Made by a program: the position numbers and the translations under genes | Notes under the pieces: model-generated | What the model was told of the DNA's origin: nothing | Database searches by the model: none | The model's input: only the letters and a program-made list of their open reading frames with translations | Assembly: GCA_965261645.1 (NCBI GenBank) | Contig: CBDHDJ010000004.1 | Location: forward strand, 1,922,001 to 1,986,000 | Length of the DNA: 64,000 bases | Direction: 5' to 3' | DNA from: CBDHDJ01 sp965261645 | GTDB taxonomy: Bacteria; Pseudomonadota; Alphaproteobacteria; SHVV01 | Shown: positions 36,070 through 44,481 of the stretch, one piece after another | Numbering within the stretch: position 1 is the first letter of the stretch | How the letters are laid out: each line of letters starts with the position of its first letter

Positions 36070-36804
36070 ATGCCTGCCCCGCGCGAGCGCATTGCCAAGC
36101 GCATCGCACGTGCCGGGCTGTGCTCGCGGCGGACCGCCGAGCGCTGGATCGCCGATGGCCGTGTCGCCGTCGACGGACGCATCCTGACCACGCCCGCCGT
36201 CAACGTCACCGCGGGCACGGCGATCACGATCGATGGCGCGCCGCTGCCGCTGGCCGAGCCGTCGCGGCTGTGGCGCTATCACAAGCCGGCCGGGCTGATG
36301 ACGACCCATCGCGACCCGGAGGGCCGCAAGACCGTGTTCGACGCGCTGCCGGCGGACCTGCCGCGCGTCGTGTCGGTGGGCCGGCTCGACCTCAACTCCG
36401 AGGGGCTCCTGTTGCTCACCAACGATGGCGCCCTGGCGCGCCGGCTCGAGCTGCCGGCCACCGGCTGGCTCAGGGTCTATCGCGTGCGCGTCCACGGCGT
36501 GCCTGATCCGGCAGCGCTGAAGGCCCTGGCCGGAGGACTGACGATCGAGGGACTCCGCTACGGCCCGGTCAAGGCCACGCTGGAACGCCAACCGGGCGCC
36601 AACGCCTGGCTGCGAGTGAGCCTCGCCGAAGGCCGCAACCGCGAAGTCCGCCGCCTGATGGGCCATCTCGGGTTGCCCGTGAGCCGCCTCATGCGCATCG
36701 CCTATGGCCCCTTTCAGCTCGGCAAGTTAAAGCGCGGCGAGGTCCGTGAGGTGCCGCCCAGGACACTCGGCGAGCAGCTCGGCGGGCTCGCCGCGCCGCG
36801 CTGA
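36070..36804 (+). CDS. rRNA pseudouridine synthase (RsuA/RluB family)
   Basis: A 244-residue enzyme with an N-terminal S4 domain (RIAKRIARAGLCSRRTAERW) and a catalytic domain with D107 in VGRLDLNSEGLLLLTNDG. The later block is LAEGRNREVRRLMGHLGLPV. The order S4-catalysis and the motif style are those of RluB/RsuA. Which uridine is modified cannot be read from sequence alone; RluB-type 23S modification is most common in this lineage. It is followed six bases later by rsmD. Confidence 0.88.
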   Translation: MPAPRERIAKRIARAGLCSRRTAERWIADGRVAVDGRILTTPAVNVTAGTAITIDGAPLPLAEPSRLWRYHKPAGLMTTHRDPEGRKTVFDALPADLPRVVSVGRLDLNSEGLLLLTNDGALARRLELPATGWLRVYRVRVHGVPDPAALKALAGGLTIEGLRYGPVKATLERQPGANAWLRVSLAEGRNREVRRLMGHLGLPVSRLMRIAYGPFQLGKLKRGEVREVPPRTLGEQLGGLAAPR

Positions 36805-36810
36805 TCGATC

Positions 36811-37374
36811 ATGCGCATCATCGCCGGCAAGCACCGTGGCCGCCGCCTCGCCGCGCCGCCGGGCCGCGCCCTGCGCCCGACCGCAGACCGCGCACGCGAG
36901 GCACTGTTCAACGTGCTCGCGCACGGCCTGGGCGAGTCCCGTCTCGACTGGCAGGACCTCGAGGTCGCCGACGTGTTTGCCGGTACCGGCGCCTTCGGGC
37001 TCGAGGCCCTGTCGCGCGGCGCCGGGCACGCCACGTTCATCGATTCGGGCGCAGCCGCCCTCGATGTGGTGCACCGCAACGCCCGCACCCTCGGCGAGGA
37101 CGAGCACACCACGCTGGTCCAGTGCGACGCATGCCACCCCATCCGGCCGCCGCGGGGCGCGTGCGGCCTGGTTTTTCTCGACCCGCCGTACGGCGGCGGC
37201 CTGGCCGCGCCCGCGCTCGCCGCCTTGGCGACCAGCGGCTGGCTTGGGCCCGGCGCCATCGCCGTCATCGAGCTCGGCGCGAAAGAGGATTTCACGCCGC
37301 CCGCGGGGTTTACGGCACTCGATGCCCGCCGCCACGGCGCGGCACGGCTTGCGTTCCTGCGGTGGGAGGACTAG
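36811..37374 (+). CDS. rsmD: 16S rRNA (guanine-N2) methyltransferase
   Basis: A 187-residue RsmD-like methyltransferase. It begins MRIIAGKHRGRRLAAPPGRA, the SAM-binding region is VADVFAGTGAFGLEALSRGA and the catalytic motif is LDPPYGGG (DPPY at 124-127). It modifies 16S rRNA during small-subunit assembly. It ends four bases into the convergent mutL gene. The pairing with an RluB-type gene is common. Confidence 0.92.
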   Translation: MRIIAGKHRGRRLAAPPGRALRPTADRAREALFNVLAHGLGESRLDWQDLEVADVFAGTGAFGLEALSRGAGHATFIDSGAAALDVVHRNARTLGEDEHTTLVQCDACHPIRPPRGACGLVFLDPPYGGGLAAPALAALATSGWLGPGAIAVIELGAKEDFTPPAGFTALDARRHGAARLAFLRWED

Positions 37375-39173
37375 CGGCGGCCGAACAGCCTTTCGATGTC
37401 GACGCGCTTGAGCTCGATGTAGGTCGGGCGGCCGTGGCTGCACTGACCGGCGTTGGGCGTCCGCTCCATCTCGCGCAGGAGCGCGTTCATCTCCTCGGCA
37501 TTCATTGCGCGCCCGGCGCGGACGCTGCCATGGCACGCCATCGTGCTGCACACCTCCATGAGCCGCTCGCGCAGGCTCAGCGTCGCATCGAGCTCCTCGA
37601 GCTCGTCTGCGATGTCGTGCACCAGCCCCTTGACGTCGACCTCGCCGAGCAACGCCGGCACCTCGCGGACGACGACGGCGCCGGGGCCGAACGCCTCGAA
37701 GCCGAGGCCGAGCTCGGCGAGCTCCTCAGCCCGCGCCAACAGGCGCTCGGCGGCGCTCTCGTCAAGCTCAACGACCTCGGGCAACAGCAAACCCTGCCGC
37801 GCGACCCCATCGGCCGCCAGCGCGCGCTTGATGCGCTCATAGACGAGGCGCTCGTGGGCGGCATGTTGATCGACGATGACGAGGCCTTCTGTGGTCTGCG
37901 CCACGATATAGGTGTCATGGAGTTGGCCGCGTGCGACGCCGAGGGGGTAGGACTCCCCCTCGCCCATCGCCGCCTCAGGCACCTCGCCCGCGGCCGGCCA
38001 GCGCGCCGCCTCGTCTCTCTGCAAGGGCGCCTGGAAGGCGAGCGCGGCCTCGTGCAAGCCGCCCGCGACGGAGGGTGCGGGGTGGTCAAAATCCCGCGCC
38101 CGTGGCGTGTGCGCGCCACCGCCCGGGCGCATCGCGCCGAGCGCTTGGGTGGCAATGCTCGTGCTCGCGCGCAAGCCGGCGTCGGCAAAGGCGTGCTTGA
38201 GTGCGCCGATGATGAGCCCCTGCACGAGGCGGTTGTCCTGGAACCGCACCTCGGCCTTGGTGGGATGCACGTTCACATCGACGCTCGCTGAGGGCACGTC
38301 GAGGAACAAGGCGATGGCGGGATGGCGGCCGCGCGCCATCAGGTCCTGATAAGCCGCGCGCACGGCGCCCGCCAAAAGCCGGTCACGCACCGGCCGGCCG
38401 TTGACGAAGAGATGCTGCATCGCGGCGCTACCCCGGCTGAACGTGGGCAGGCCCACCAACCCGGTGAGACGAACCTCGTCGCGCACCGCCTCGATGTCGA
38501 GCGCATTGGCGACGAACTCGCGTCCCATGACCTGGCCAATGCGCGTGCGCCGCGCCGCGAACAGATCGCCCGGGCTCGCCGCCAGCTTCAGCACGGTTCG
38601 GTCGTCGTCGAGGAGGCTGAAGGCGATGTCGGGCCGCGCCATGGCGAGCCGCTTCACCGTGGTCGCGGCATGGCCGAACTCGGTGCGCGGCGCCTTCTGA
38701 AACTTGAGCCGCGCCGGCGTCGGATAAAACAGATCACGCACCTCGATACGGGTGCCCGGCGCGTGGGCAACCGGCTCAGGAGGCGTCACGCGGCCCGCAT
38801 CGACAGTGATCGACCAGGCGCTGTCGACTCCGGCGGGACGGCTGATCAGCGTGAGGCGGCTGACCGCGCCGATCGAGGGCAACGCTTCGCCGCGGAACCC
38901 GAGGCTTTGGATCGCCTGCAGATCGTCACCGGGCAGCTTCGATGTGGCGTGACGCTGGACCGCGAGGGAAAGCTCGTCGGCGCTCATGCCGCGGCCATCG
39001 TCGGTGACGGCGATGAGGTCGCGCCCGCCGCCCGCGATCACGATATCGATACGGCGCGCCCCCGCATCGACGGCGTTTTCGACGAGTTCCTTCACGACGC
39101 TGGCGGGCCGTTCGACCACTTCGCCGGCCGCGATGCGGTCGATCAGGGTGGCGGGCAGAACGCGGATCCTCAC
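37371..39173 (-). CDS. mutL: DNA mismatch repair protein
   Basis: A 600-residue MutL. The N-terminal GHKL ATPase shows IAAGEVVERPASVVKELVEN, DAGARRIDI, DDGRGM, SLGFRGEALPSIG and RDLFYPTPARLKF. The C-terminal dimerisation domain has DQHAAHERLVYERI and ACHGSVRAG. The ATPase motifs are complete, so it should be functional. It is the last gene of the long minus-strand run and starts four bases after pgi. Confidence 0.96.
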   Translation of the reverse strand: MRIRVLPATLIDRIAAGEVVERPASVVKELVENAVDAGARRIDIVIAGGGRDLIAVTDDGRGMSADELSLAVQRHATSKLPGDDLQAIQSLGFRGEALPSIGAVSRLTLISRPAGVDSAWSITVDAGRVTPPEPVAHAPGTRIEVRDLFYPTPARLKFQKAPRTEFGHAATTVKRLAMARPDIAFSLLDDDRTVLKLAASPGDLFAARRTRIGQVMGREFVANALDIEAVRDEVRLTGLVGLPTFSRGSAAMQHLFVNGRPVRDRLLAGAVRAAYQDLMARGRHPAIALFLDVPSASVDVNVHPTKAEVRFQDNRLVQGLIIGALKHAFADAGLRASTSIATQALGAMRPGGGAHTPRARDFDHPAPSVAGGLHEAALAFQAPLQRDEAARWPAAGEVPEAAMGEGESYPLGVARGQLHDTYIVAQTTEGLVIVDQHAAHERLVYERIKRALAADGVARQGLLLPEVVELDESAAERLLARAEELAELGLGFEAFGPGAVVVREVPALLGEVDVKGLVHDIADELEELDATLSLRERLMEVCSTMACHGSVRAGRAMNAEEMNALLREMERTPNAGQCSHGRPTYIELKRVDIERLFGRR

Positions 39174-39177
39174 GGGG

Positions 39178-40464
39178 CTATCCCTCCATCTGCTCGAGAT
39201 ACCGGCGGGCCAACGCCTTGCCCTCCTCGACGGCCGGCTGATCGAACGGATCGACCCCGAGCAACCGCGCCGCGAGCACCGTCTCCAGCATGAAATGCAT
39301 GAACAGTGCGCCTAGCGTTCTTTCATCCACGCGATCGATCTCGATCAGCCGTGTCGGGCGGCCGTGTGCGATGAGCGTCTCGGCCGTCGCCCGCTGGTTC
39401 GCGGCCACCACATCGCCCACCGTGCGCCCGGCGAGGTGGGCGAGACCGTTGGGGCCGGTCAGATCGGGCGCTATGCGGGCTCCCCGCCCGGCAACATCGC
39501 CGAGGATGAGGGTGAACATCTTGTCGGCCGGACCGTCGAGATAGAGCTGCAGCTGGCTGTGCTGATCGACCGGCCCCAACGCCTGCACGGGCGTCAGGCC
39601 CCGACCATCCTTGCCGAGGCTTTCGGCCCATAGCTGGCGGTGCCAGGCCGCCAGCGCGGCGAGACGATCGCCATAGGGGATGAGGACGCTGGTTGCGATT
39701 CGATGGTGGTGCAGGAAGGCCACGGCCAGGGCCGCGCCGCAGGCCGGCGCGATCTCCGCCGCGTCATTGGCGGCCAATACCCCAGCGAGCACGTCTGCCG
39801 CGCCCTCGCGCGCCGCGGCAGCATCGAGCCCGGCGATCAGCGCCGGCACGAGCCCCACCAGCGTCAGCACCGAGTATCGCCCGCCGACGCGGGGGTCATG
39901 GTCGTGGACGCTGAAACCGAAGCGCGCGGCGAGCCGGCGCAGCGGATTGTCGCCCGGCTCGGTGATCGCCACGACATGGCTGCCCCATGCGGCCTCGTCG
40001 AGCGCGGCGCGGGCCCAATCCAGGCACACCAGAAGCTGCGTCAGCACTTCGACGGTTCGGCCCGACTTGGAAATCACGAGACACGCGGTGCGCGCCGGCA
40101 CGAGGCCGGCGAGGCGCGATTCCAGGGTGTGGGGATCCAGGTTGTCGAGAAAATGAAGGCGCGGCGCCGGTTCAGGGGCCAGGGCCGCGAGCGCTTCGCC
40201 GCCGAGGCTCGATCCGCCCGTGGCCAGCACCAGGACATCGTCGCAGGCTTCGCGAATCCCGCCGGCGAGATCGTCGAGGGCCGCAAGATCAGCTGTCGCG
40301 CGCGCTGCAGCGAAGGCCGGAAGCGCCCCCTCGTCGAGCTCTGCGTTCAAGCTCCGGAGCGAGGCTGCCGCCTCATCGAGCAGCGGCCGATAGTGCGCGG
40401 GCACGATGCCGCCATCGCCAATCGTCGCGGCCAAACAACCGTCGATCTTGTGCTGGTAGAGCAT
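39178..40464 (-). CDS. pgi: glucose-6-phosphate isomerase, short form
   Basis: A 428-residue SIS-domain isomerase. It has VLVLATGGSSLGGEALAAL, ISKSGRTVEVLTQLLVCL, VGGRYSVLTLVGLVPAL and the C-terminal AARLLGVDPFDQPAVEEGKA typical of Pgi. The protein is clearly shorter than the 540-560-residue enterobacterial enzyme; alphaproteobacteria of this group often have the short form. It interconverts glucose-6-phosphate and fructose-6-phosphate. Confidence 0.9.
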   Translation of the reverse strand: MLYQHKIDGCLAATIGDGGIVPAHYRPLLDEAAASLRSLNAELDEGALPAFAAARATADLAALDDLAGGIREACDDVLVLATGGSSLGGEALAALAPEPAPRLHFLDNLDPHTLESRLAGLVPARTACLVISKSGRTVEVLTQLLVCLDWARAALDEAAWGSHVVAITEPGDNPLRRLAARFGFSVHDHDPRVGGRYSVLTLVGLVPALIAGLDAAAAREGAADVLAGVLAANDAAEIAPACGAALAVAFLHHHRIATSVLIPYGDRLAALAAWHRQLWAESLGKDGRGLTPVQALGPVDQHSQLQLYLDGPADKMFTLILGDVAGRGARIAPDLTGPNGLAHLAGRTVGDVVAANQRATAETLIAHGRPTRLIEIDRVDERTLGALFMHFMLETVLAARLLGVDPFDQPAVEEGKALARRYLEQMEG

Positions 40465-40527
40465 GGATACGCCGCTTCAGTTTAGCACCGGACGAGCGCG
40501 CGATCCACCGGGGCGGCGCGAGCCGGT

Positions 40528-41910
40528 TCAGCCACCCTTGCCGCCCGTCTCGATGCCCTTGGGATCGCCGACGACGACGACGATCATTTGCCCGGGCTGC
40601 AACAGACGCCGGGCGATACGCCGGATGTCCGCCTCGCTGACCGCGTTGATGTGGTCCTGGCGCCGCTCGAGATAGTCGATGCCGAGCTCGTTGAGCTGCA
40701 TGGCGACAAGCGTTCCGGCAAAGCCTGAGCTGCTGGTCAGGCGCAACGGGAACGAGCCGTTGAGGAAGGTCTTGGCATCGGCAAGCTCTTCAGCCGAAAC
40801 GCCGTTTTCGCCGAGCCGGGCGATCTCGCTACGGATGATCGCAAGCGAATCGGCGACCCGCTCGTTGGCCGTCCCCACGCCGCCCATGAGCAACCCGGCA
40901 TGGCGGAACGGGTTCAGGTAGCTGTACACCGAATAGGCGAGGCCCCTCTCCTCACGCACCTCCTGATAGAGCCGCGAGGTGAAGTCGCCGCCACCCAGGA
41001 TGTAGGTCATGAGGTAGGCGGCGTAGTAATCCGGATCGTCCCGCTTGACGCCGCGGAGACCGAACATCACGACGCTCTGCGGATTGGGCTTGCGCACGAC
41101 GGTCACCGAGCCGGGCGTGGCGATCTCGGTGTCCGACACCTCGGCCGGTGCCGCACCGCGGGGAAGACCGCTAAATACGACATCGATCAAGCGGCCGAGC
41201 TCGGCGGGTGCGATATCCCCCACCGCCCCGATTACCACATTGTCGCGTGCGAAGCGCCGGCGCACGAAGCTCTGGAGGTCGCCCGCCGTGATGGCGGCGA
41301 TCGTCACCGGTGTGCCTTGGCGCGAGCGGCCATAGGGGTGGTCGGGAAACGCCTTGGCGAACCAGGTCCGCACGGCGATGTCGTCAGGGTCCTCAGCCCG
41401 GCGCGACAGATCGTTCAGGATTTGCCCGCGGATCCGCTCGATGGCCTCGGCATCGAATCTGGGCCGGCCCAACGCGAGGCCGAGCAGGCGGAAGGCCTCT
41501 TCGCGATGCTGGGTCAAGGTCTTGAGCGTGACGTGGAAAGTATCGCGGCCGCTGTCGAAATCGAGGCTGACGGCCAATCGCTTGAGCCGTTCCTGAAAGG
41601 CGAGCGAATCATAGGATCCGGCGCCCTCGTCGAGGAGGCCTGAGACCATATAGGCCAGCCCCCCCTTGTCGGCGGGATCGAGCGCCGCGCCGCCGCGAAA
41701 GGCGATCTCGAGCGTCACGATCGGAATACTCGGCTCACGAACGAGCCAGGCCGACACGCCGCCCGGACTTTCAACGACGACGATCTTGGTGGCGGCGGCG
41801 GCAAGGCCACCGAGCGCCACAACCACGAAGCCAGCGAAAGCGAGCGCCGGGGCTCTCCGGCAAACACGACGCCACAGGACGCTCACCACGACGCGCATCG
41901 CTGCGTGCAT
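40528..41910 (-). CDS. M16-family peptidase-like protein without the zinc motif
   Basis: A 460-residue secreted protein with an N-terminal hydrophobic segment (APALAFAGFVVVALGGLAAA). It belongs to the M16 family: IPIVTLEIAFRGGAALDPAD, GLAYMVSGLLDEGAGSYDSL, FTSRLYQEVREERGLAYSVY. The zinc-binding HXXEH is absent; the corresponding place reads YMVSGLLD. It therefore probably pairs with the catalytic paralogue just upstream, as in two-subunit M16 enzymes, the R/Y pair in the C-terminal region binding substrate. Only five bases separate the two genes. Confidence 0.88.
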   Translation of the reverse strand: MHAAMRVVVSVLWRRVCRRAPALAFAGFVVVALGGLAAAATKIVVVESPGGVSAWLVREPSIPIVTLEIAFRGGAALDPADKGGLAYMVSGLLDEGAGSYDSLAFQERLKRLAVSLDFDSGRDTFHVTLKTLTQHREEAFRLLGLALGRPRFDAEAIERIRGQILNDLSRRAEDPDDIAVRTWFAKAFPDHPYGRSRQGTPVTIAAITAGDLQSFVRRRFARDNVVIGAVGDIAPAELGRLIDVVFSGLPRGAAPAEVSDTEIATPGSVTVVRKPNPQSVVMFGLRGVKRDDPDYYAAYLMTYILGGGDFTSRLYQEVREERGLAYSVYSYLNPFRHAGLLMGGVGTANERVADSLAIIRSEIARLGENGVSAEELADAKTFLNGSFPLRLTSSSGFAGTLVAMQLNELGIDYLERRQDHINAVSEADIRRIARRLLQPGQMIVVVVGDPKGIETGGKGG

Positions 41911-41915
41911 GACGT

Positions 41916-43304
41916 TCAGCTCGCCGGCTTGGGCCGCAAGAGGCCCGTCACCGAGCAGCCTGCATCGAAGACATGGCGCGCCGCCGCCTTGATGTCCGCC
42001 ACGCTGACCGCCTCGATGCGGCCGGGCCAGGCCTCGACATCGGCGATCGTGAGGCCGACGGCCAGCGAACTCCCGAAGATACGCGCCGCGCTAGACAGGC
42101 GGTCGCGCGCATAAATCGCTGAGGCGGTGAGCGAACCCTTGGCGAGGTTCAGCTCATCCTCCGTCACGCCGTCTGCGATCACGCGCTGGATCACGGCGTC
42201 GACGGCCTCTTCGACGGTTTCGAGATCGTGGCCGGCAAGCGGCGCGGCGTAGAGATAGAACCGGCTCGGGTCGAGGCTCACCGCCGAATAATAGGCACCG
42301 GCATCGGCGGCGATCTTGGCGTCGACAACGAGGGCACGATACATGCGGCTGGTCGGGCCACCACCGAGAATATCGGCGAGCACCACGAGGGCGTAGGCAC
42401 GCTCGGCGGCGCCCGCCACGTAGCTGGGCGCCAGATAGCTTCGCCGCCAACTCGGCTCGCGCACGCGGTCATCGCTGTATTCGAGGCGCCGCGCCGCAAT
42501 CTGCGCCGGTTCCTGAGAACGCTGGCGGAGCGGCACGTCGCGGCGCGCGATCGCGCCGTAGACCCCCTCGGCAAGCGGGCGAACTTCGGCCATCGTCACA
42601 TCCCCCACGACAACCAGGATCGCGTTGTTGGGCGCGTAATAGCGGTCGTAGAAACCGACCGCATCGTCGAGCGCAAGCCCGCTGATCTCATGTTCCCAAC
42701 CGATGACCGGAATGCCATAGGGATGGGCCAAGAACTGCGCCGCGGCGAGTTGCTCACCGAACAGCGCCCCTGGGCTGTTGCCGGTACTCTGGCGGCGTTC
42801 TTCCAGCACGACATCGCGCTCCGAGACAACCGCCTCGGCAGTCAGCACGAGATTGCGCATGCGATCAGCCTCGAGCCGCATCACGAGCTCCAGATGCTCG
42901 CGCGCGATGGTCTGGAAATAGGCCGTGTAGTCGTGCGCCGTGAAGGCGTTCTCGCGCCCGCCATGACGCGCGACCAGCTTGGAGAACATGCCCTCGGGAT
43001 ACTCGCGGGTCCCCTTGAACATGAGGTGTTCGAGGAAATGGGCGATGCCGGATTTGCCTGGCGGCTCGTCGGCCGCGCCCACCTTGTACCACACCATATG
43101 CGTCACGACGGGGGCGCGGTGGTCTGCCACGACCACCACTTCGAGACCGTTGGGCAACGTATCCGATACGGCATTGTACAGGCTCTCGGCCCGCGCCGCG
43201 GTCATGGCTATTACGGTGAAGGCCAGAGCTACGGCGGCGGGCAAGGTCAGCCGACCCAACCTCGAGAGATGCCGTCCGATCCGCGTGTGGGTAGCTTTGT
43301 CCAT
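41916..43304 (-). CDS. M16-family zinc peptidase, catalytic member
   Basis: A 462-residue periplasmic peptidase with a signal peptide (LTLPAAVALAFTVIAMTAARA). The zinc motif is H89-F-L-E92-H93 in GIAHFLEHLMFKGTREYPEG, with downstream glutamates in REHLELVMRLEADRM. It processes peptides together with its non-catalytic neighbour. ATG at 43304 is chosen because it precedes the signal peptide; the frame is open further upstream. Part of the lspA downstream group. Confidence 0.92.
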   Translation of the reverse strand: MDKATHTRIGRHLSRLGRLTLPAAVALAFTVIAMTAARAESLYNAVSDTLPNGLEVVVVADHRAPVVTHMVWYKVGAADEPPGKSGIAHFLEHLMFKGTREYPEGMFSKLVARHGGRENAFTAHDYTAYFQTIAREHLELVMRLEADRMRNLVLTAEAVVSERDVVLEERRQSTGNSPGALFGEQLAAAQFLAHPYGIPVIGWEHEISGLALDDAVGFYDRYYAPNNAILVVVGDVTMAEVRPLAEGVYGAIARRDVPLRQRSQEPAQIAARRLEYSDDRVREPSWRRSYLAPSYVAGAAERAYALVVLADILGGGPTSRMYRALVVDAKIAADAGAYYSAVSLDPSRFYLYAAPLAGHDLETVEEAVDAVIQRVIADGVTEDELNLAKGSLTASAIYARDRLSSAARIFGSSLAVGLTIADVEAWPGRIEAVSVADIKAAARHVFDAGCSVTGLLRPKPAS

Positions 43305-43407
43305 TGCCTTCGCCGATTCACGCGGCCGCCTGCGCTGGCGAGCGTCGGCGCGCGAGGTCTGCCTCAATCCACGGCCGGCGCCGTGCCGCTGGGTATTCCG
43401 CGCTAGT

Positions 43408-43998
43408 TCAGAAAATGCCCTCGAGGATCGCCCGTTTGCGGCGTTTGATCACCGGCGTCTCGCCGGTGGTAGGCGGCAGGCCTGTGGCGGCGTTTTCCTG
43501 CAGCCGCCGCGCCTCGGCCTCGGCGTCCACGACCTGGCCGGGCGGCTGCGTCTTTTGCCAGAAGATGAGCCGGTTGGTAAACGACTTGTCCTTCTCTTCG
43601 AGCAAAGTGGTTTCGCGCAGCACGATTTCGCGAATTGACGAATCAGCGTTCGATGCACCCGCCATCCGCAGGATGGCAAGCTCGCCCGACGAGCGGTCGG
43701 CGTGGTTGATCGCCGTGTTATTGACTTGCTGGTTGGCGAGCAAGGCGGCCTGCGCGATATCGGTGGGCTGGGGCTCGCCCGTGGCCGTCGTCCCGGTCAG
43801 CGGCGGGCGCAGATTGAAATTGGGCGGAATCACGAGCGGTGGTTTGCTGACCACGGTGAATTCGTCCGGCGGCTTCTTGGTGAGGCCGAGTTGATCGCGG
43901 ACCCCACCGCAACCCACCAGGGCGGCCGCCACCACGAAGACGACGGCCATCTTCACGAGCACTCTGTGGACGACAGCGAACGGCATGTGGCTCACCAC
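43408..43998 (-). CDS. DUF3035 lipoprotein
   Basis: A 196-residue protein with an N-terminal signal and lipobox (VVFVVAAALVGCGG; Cys as lipidation site). The mature part contains PPDEFTVVSKPPLVIPPNFN, typical of DUF3035 proteins of alphaproteobacteria. It lies 12 bases after lspA, the peptidase that would process it. An outer membrane assembly role is possible but unproved. The start may be one of two ATGs at the N-terminus. Confidence 0.87.
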   Translation of the reverse strand: MVSHMPFAVVHRVLVKMAVVFVVAAALVGCGGVRDQLGLTKKPPDEFTVVSKPPLVIPPNFNLRPPLTGTTATGEPQPTDIAQAALLANQQVNNTAINHADRSSGELAILRMAGASNADSSIREIVLRETTLLEEKDKSFTNRLIFWQKTQPPGQVVDAEAEARRLQENAATGLPPTTGETPVIKRRKRAILEGIF

Positions 43999-44010
43999 AT
44001 CATGATGCTT

Positions 44011-44481
44011 CTATGTACTTCCTTCGCGGCGACCAAACAAGGCGTCGATTACGATCGCTGCCACGCCGAGAACGATCGCCGAGTCAGCTACATTGAACGC
44101 GGGCCAGTGATACCCTCCCCAGTGGAAATCCAGAAAGTCGACCACAGCGCCGTAGCTGAGGCGGTCGATTATATTGCCAACCGCGCCGCCAAGCACGAAG
44201 CCAATGCCCCCCGCCAACCACCGGCTCTCCACCCGTGCCAGCCACGCGAACAGGATGACCACGATCACGGTGGCGAACAGGATCAATGCCCAGGGTGCCC
44301 ATGCGGCGTCGGATTTGAGAAGGCCAAAGCTCACGCCGGTGTTCATGACCAAGACGACGTTGAAAAATGGTGCGAGCGCAACCCCCTCGCCGGGCTCGGC
44401 GAAGGCGGCAAGCACCCACCATTTGCTGAGCCGATCGACAACGAGGACGGCGACCGCGATGATGACGCCGAGCCGAACCAT
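44011..44481 (-). CDS. lspA: lipoprotein signal peptidase
   Basis: A 156-residue integral membrane aspartic peptidase. It has four membrane segments and the catalytic aspartates in GGAVGNIIDRLSYGAVVDFL and AFNVADSAIVLGV. It cleaves prolipoproteins after lipid modification. ATG at 44481 overlaps the ileS stop (TGATG), the usual ileS-lspA coupling. Confidence 0.94.
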   Translation of the reverse strand: MVRLGVIIAVAVLVVDRLSKWWVLAAFAEPGEGVALAPFFNVVLVMNTGVSFGLLKSDAAWAPWALILFATVIVVILFAWLARVESRWLAGGIGFVLGGAVGNIIDRLSYGAVVDFLDFHWGGYHWPAFNVADSAIVLGVAAIVIDALFGRREGST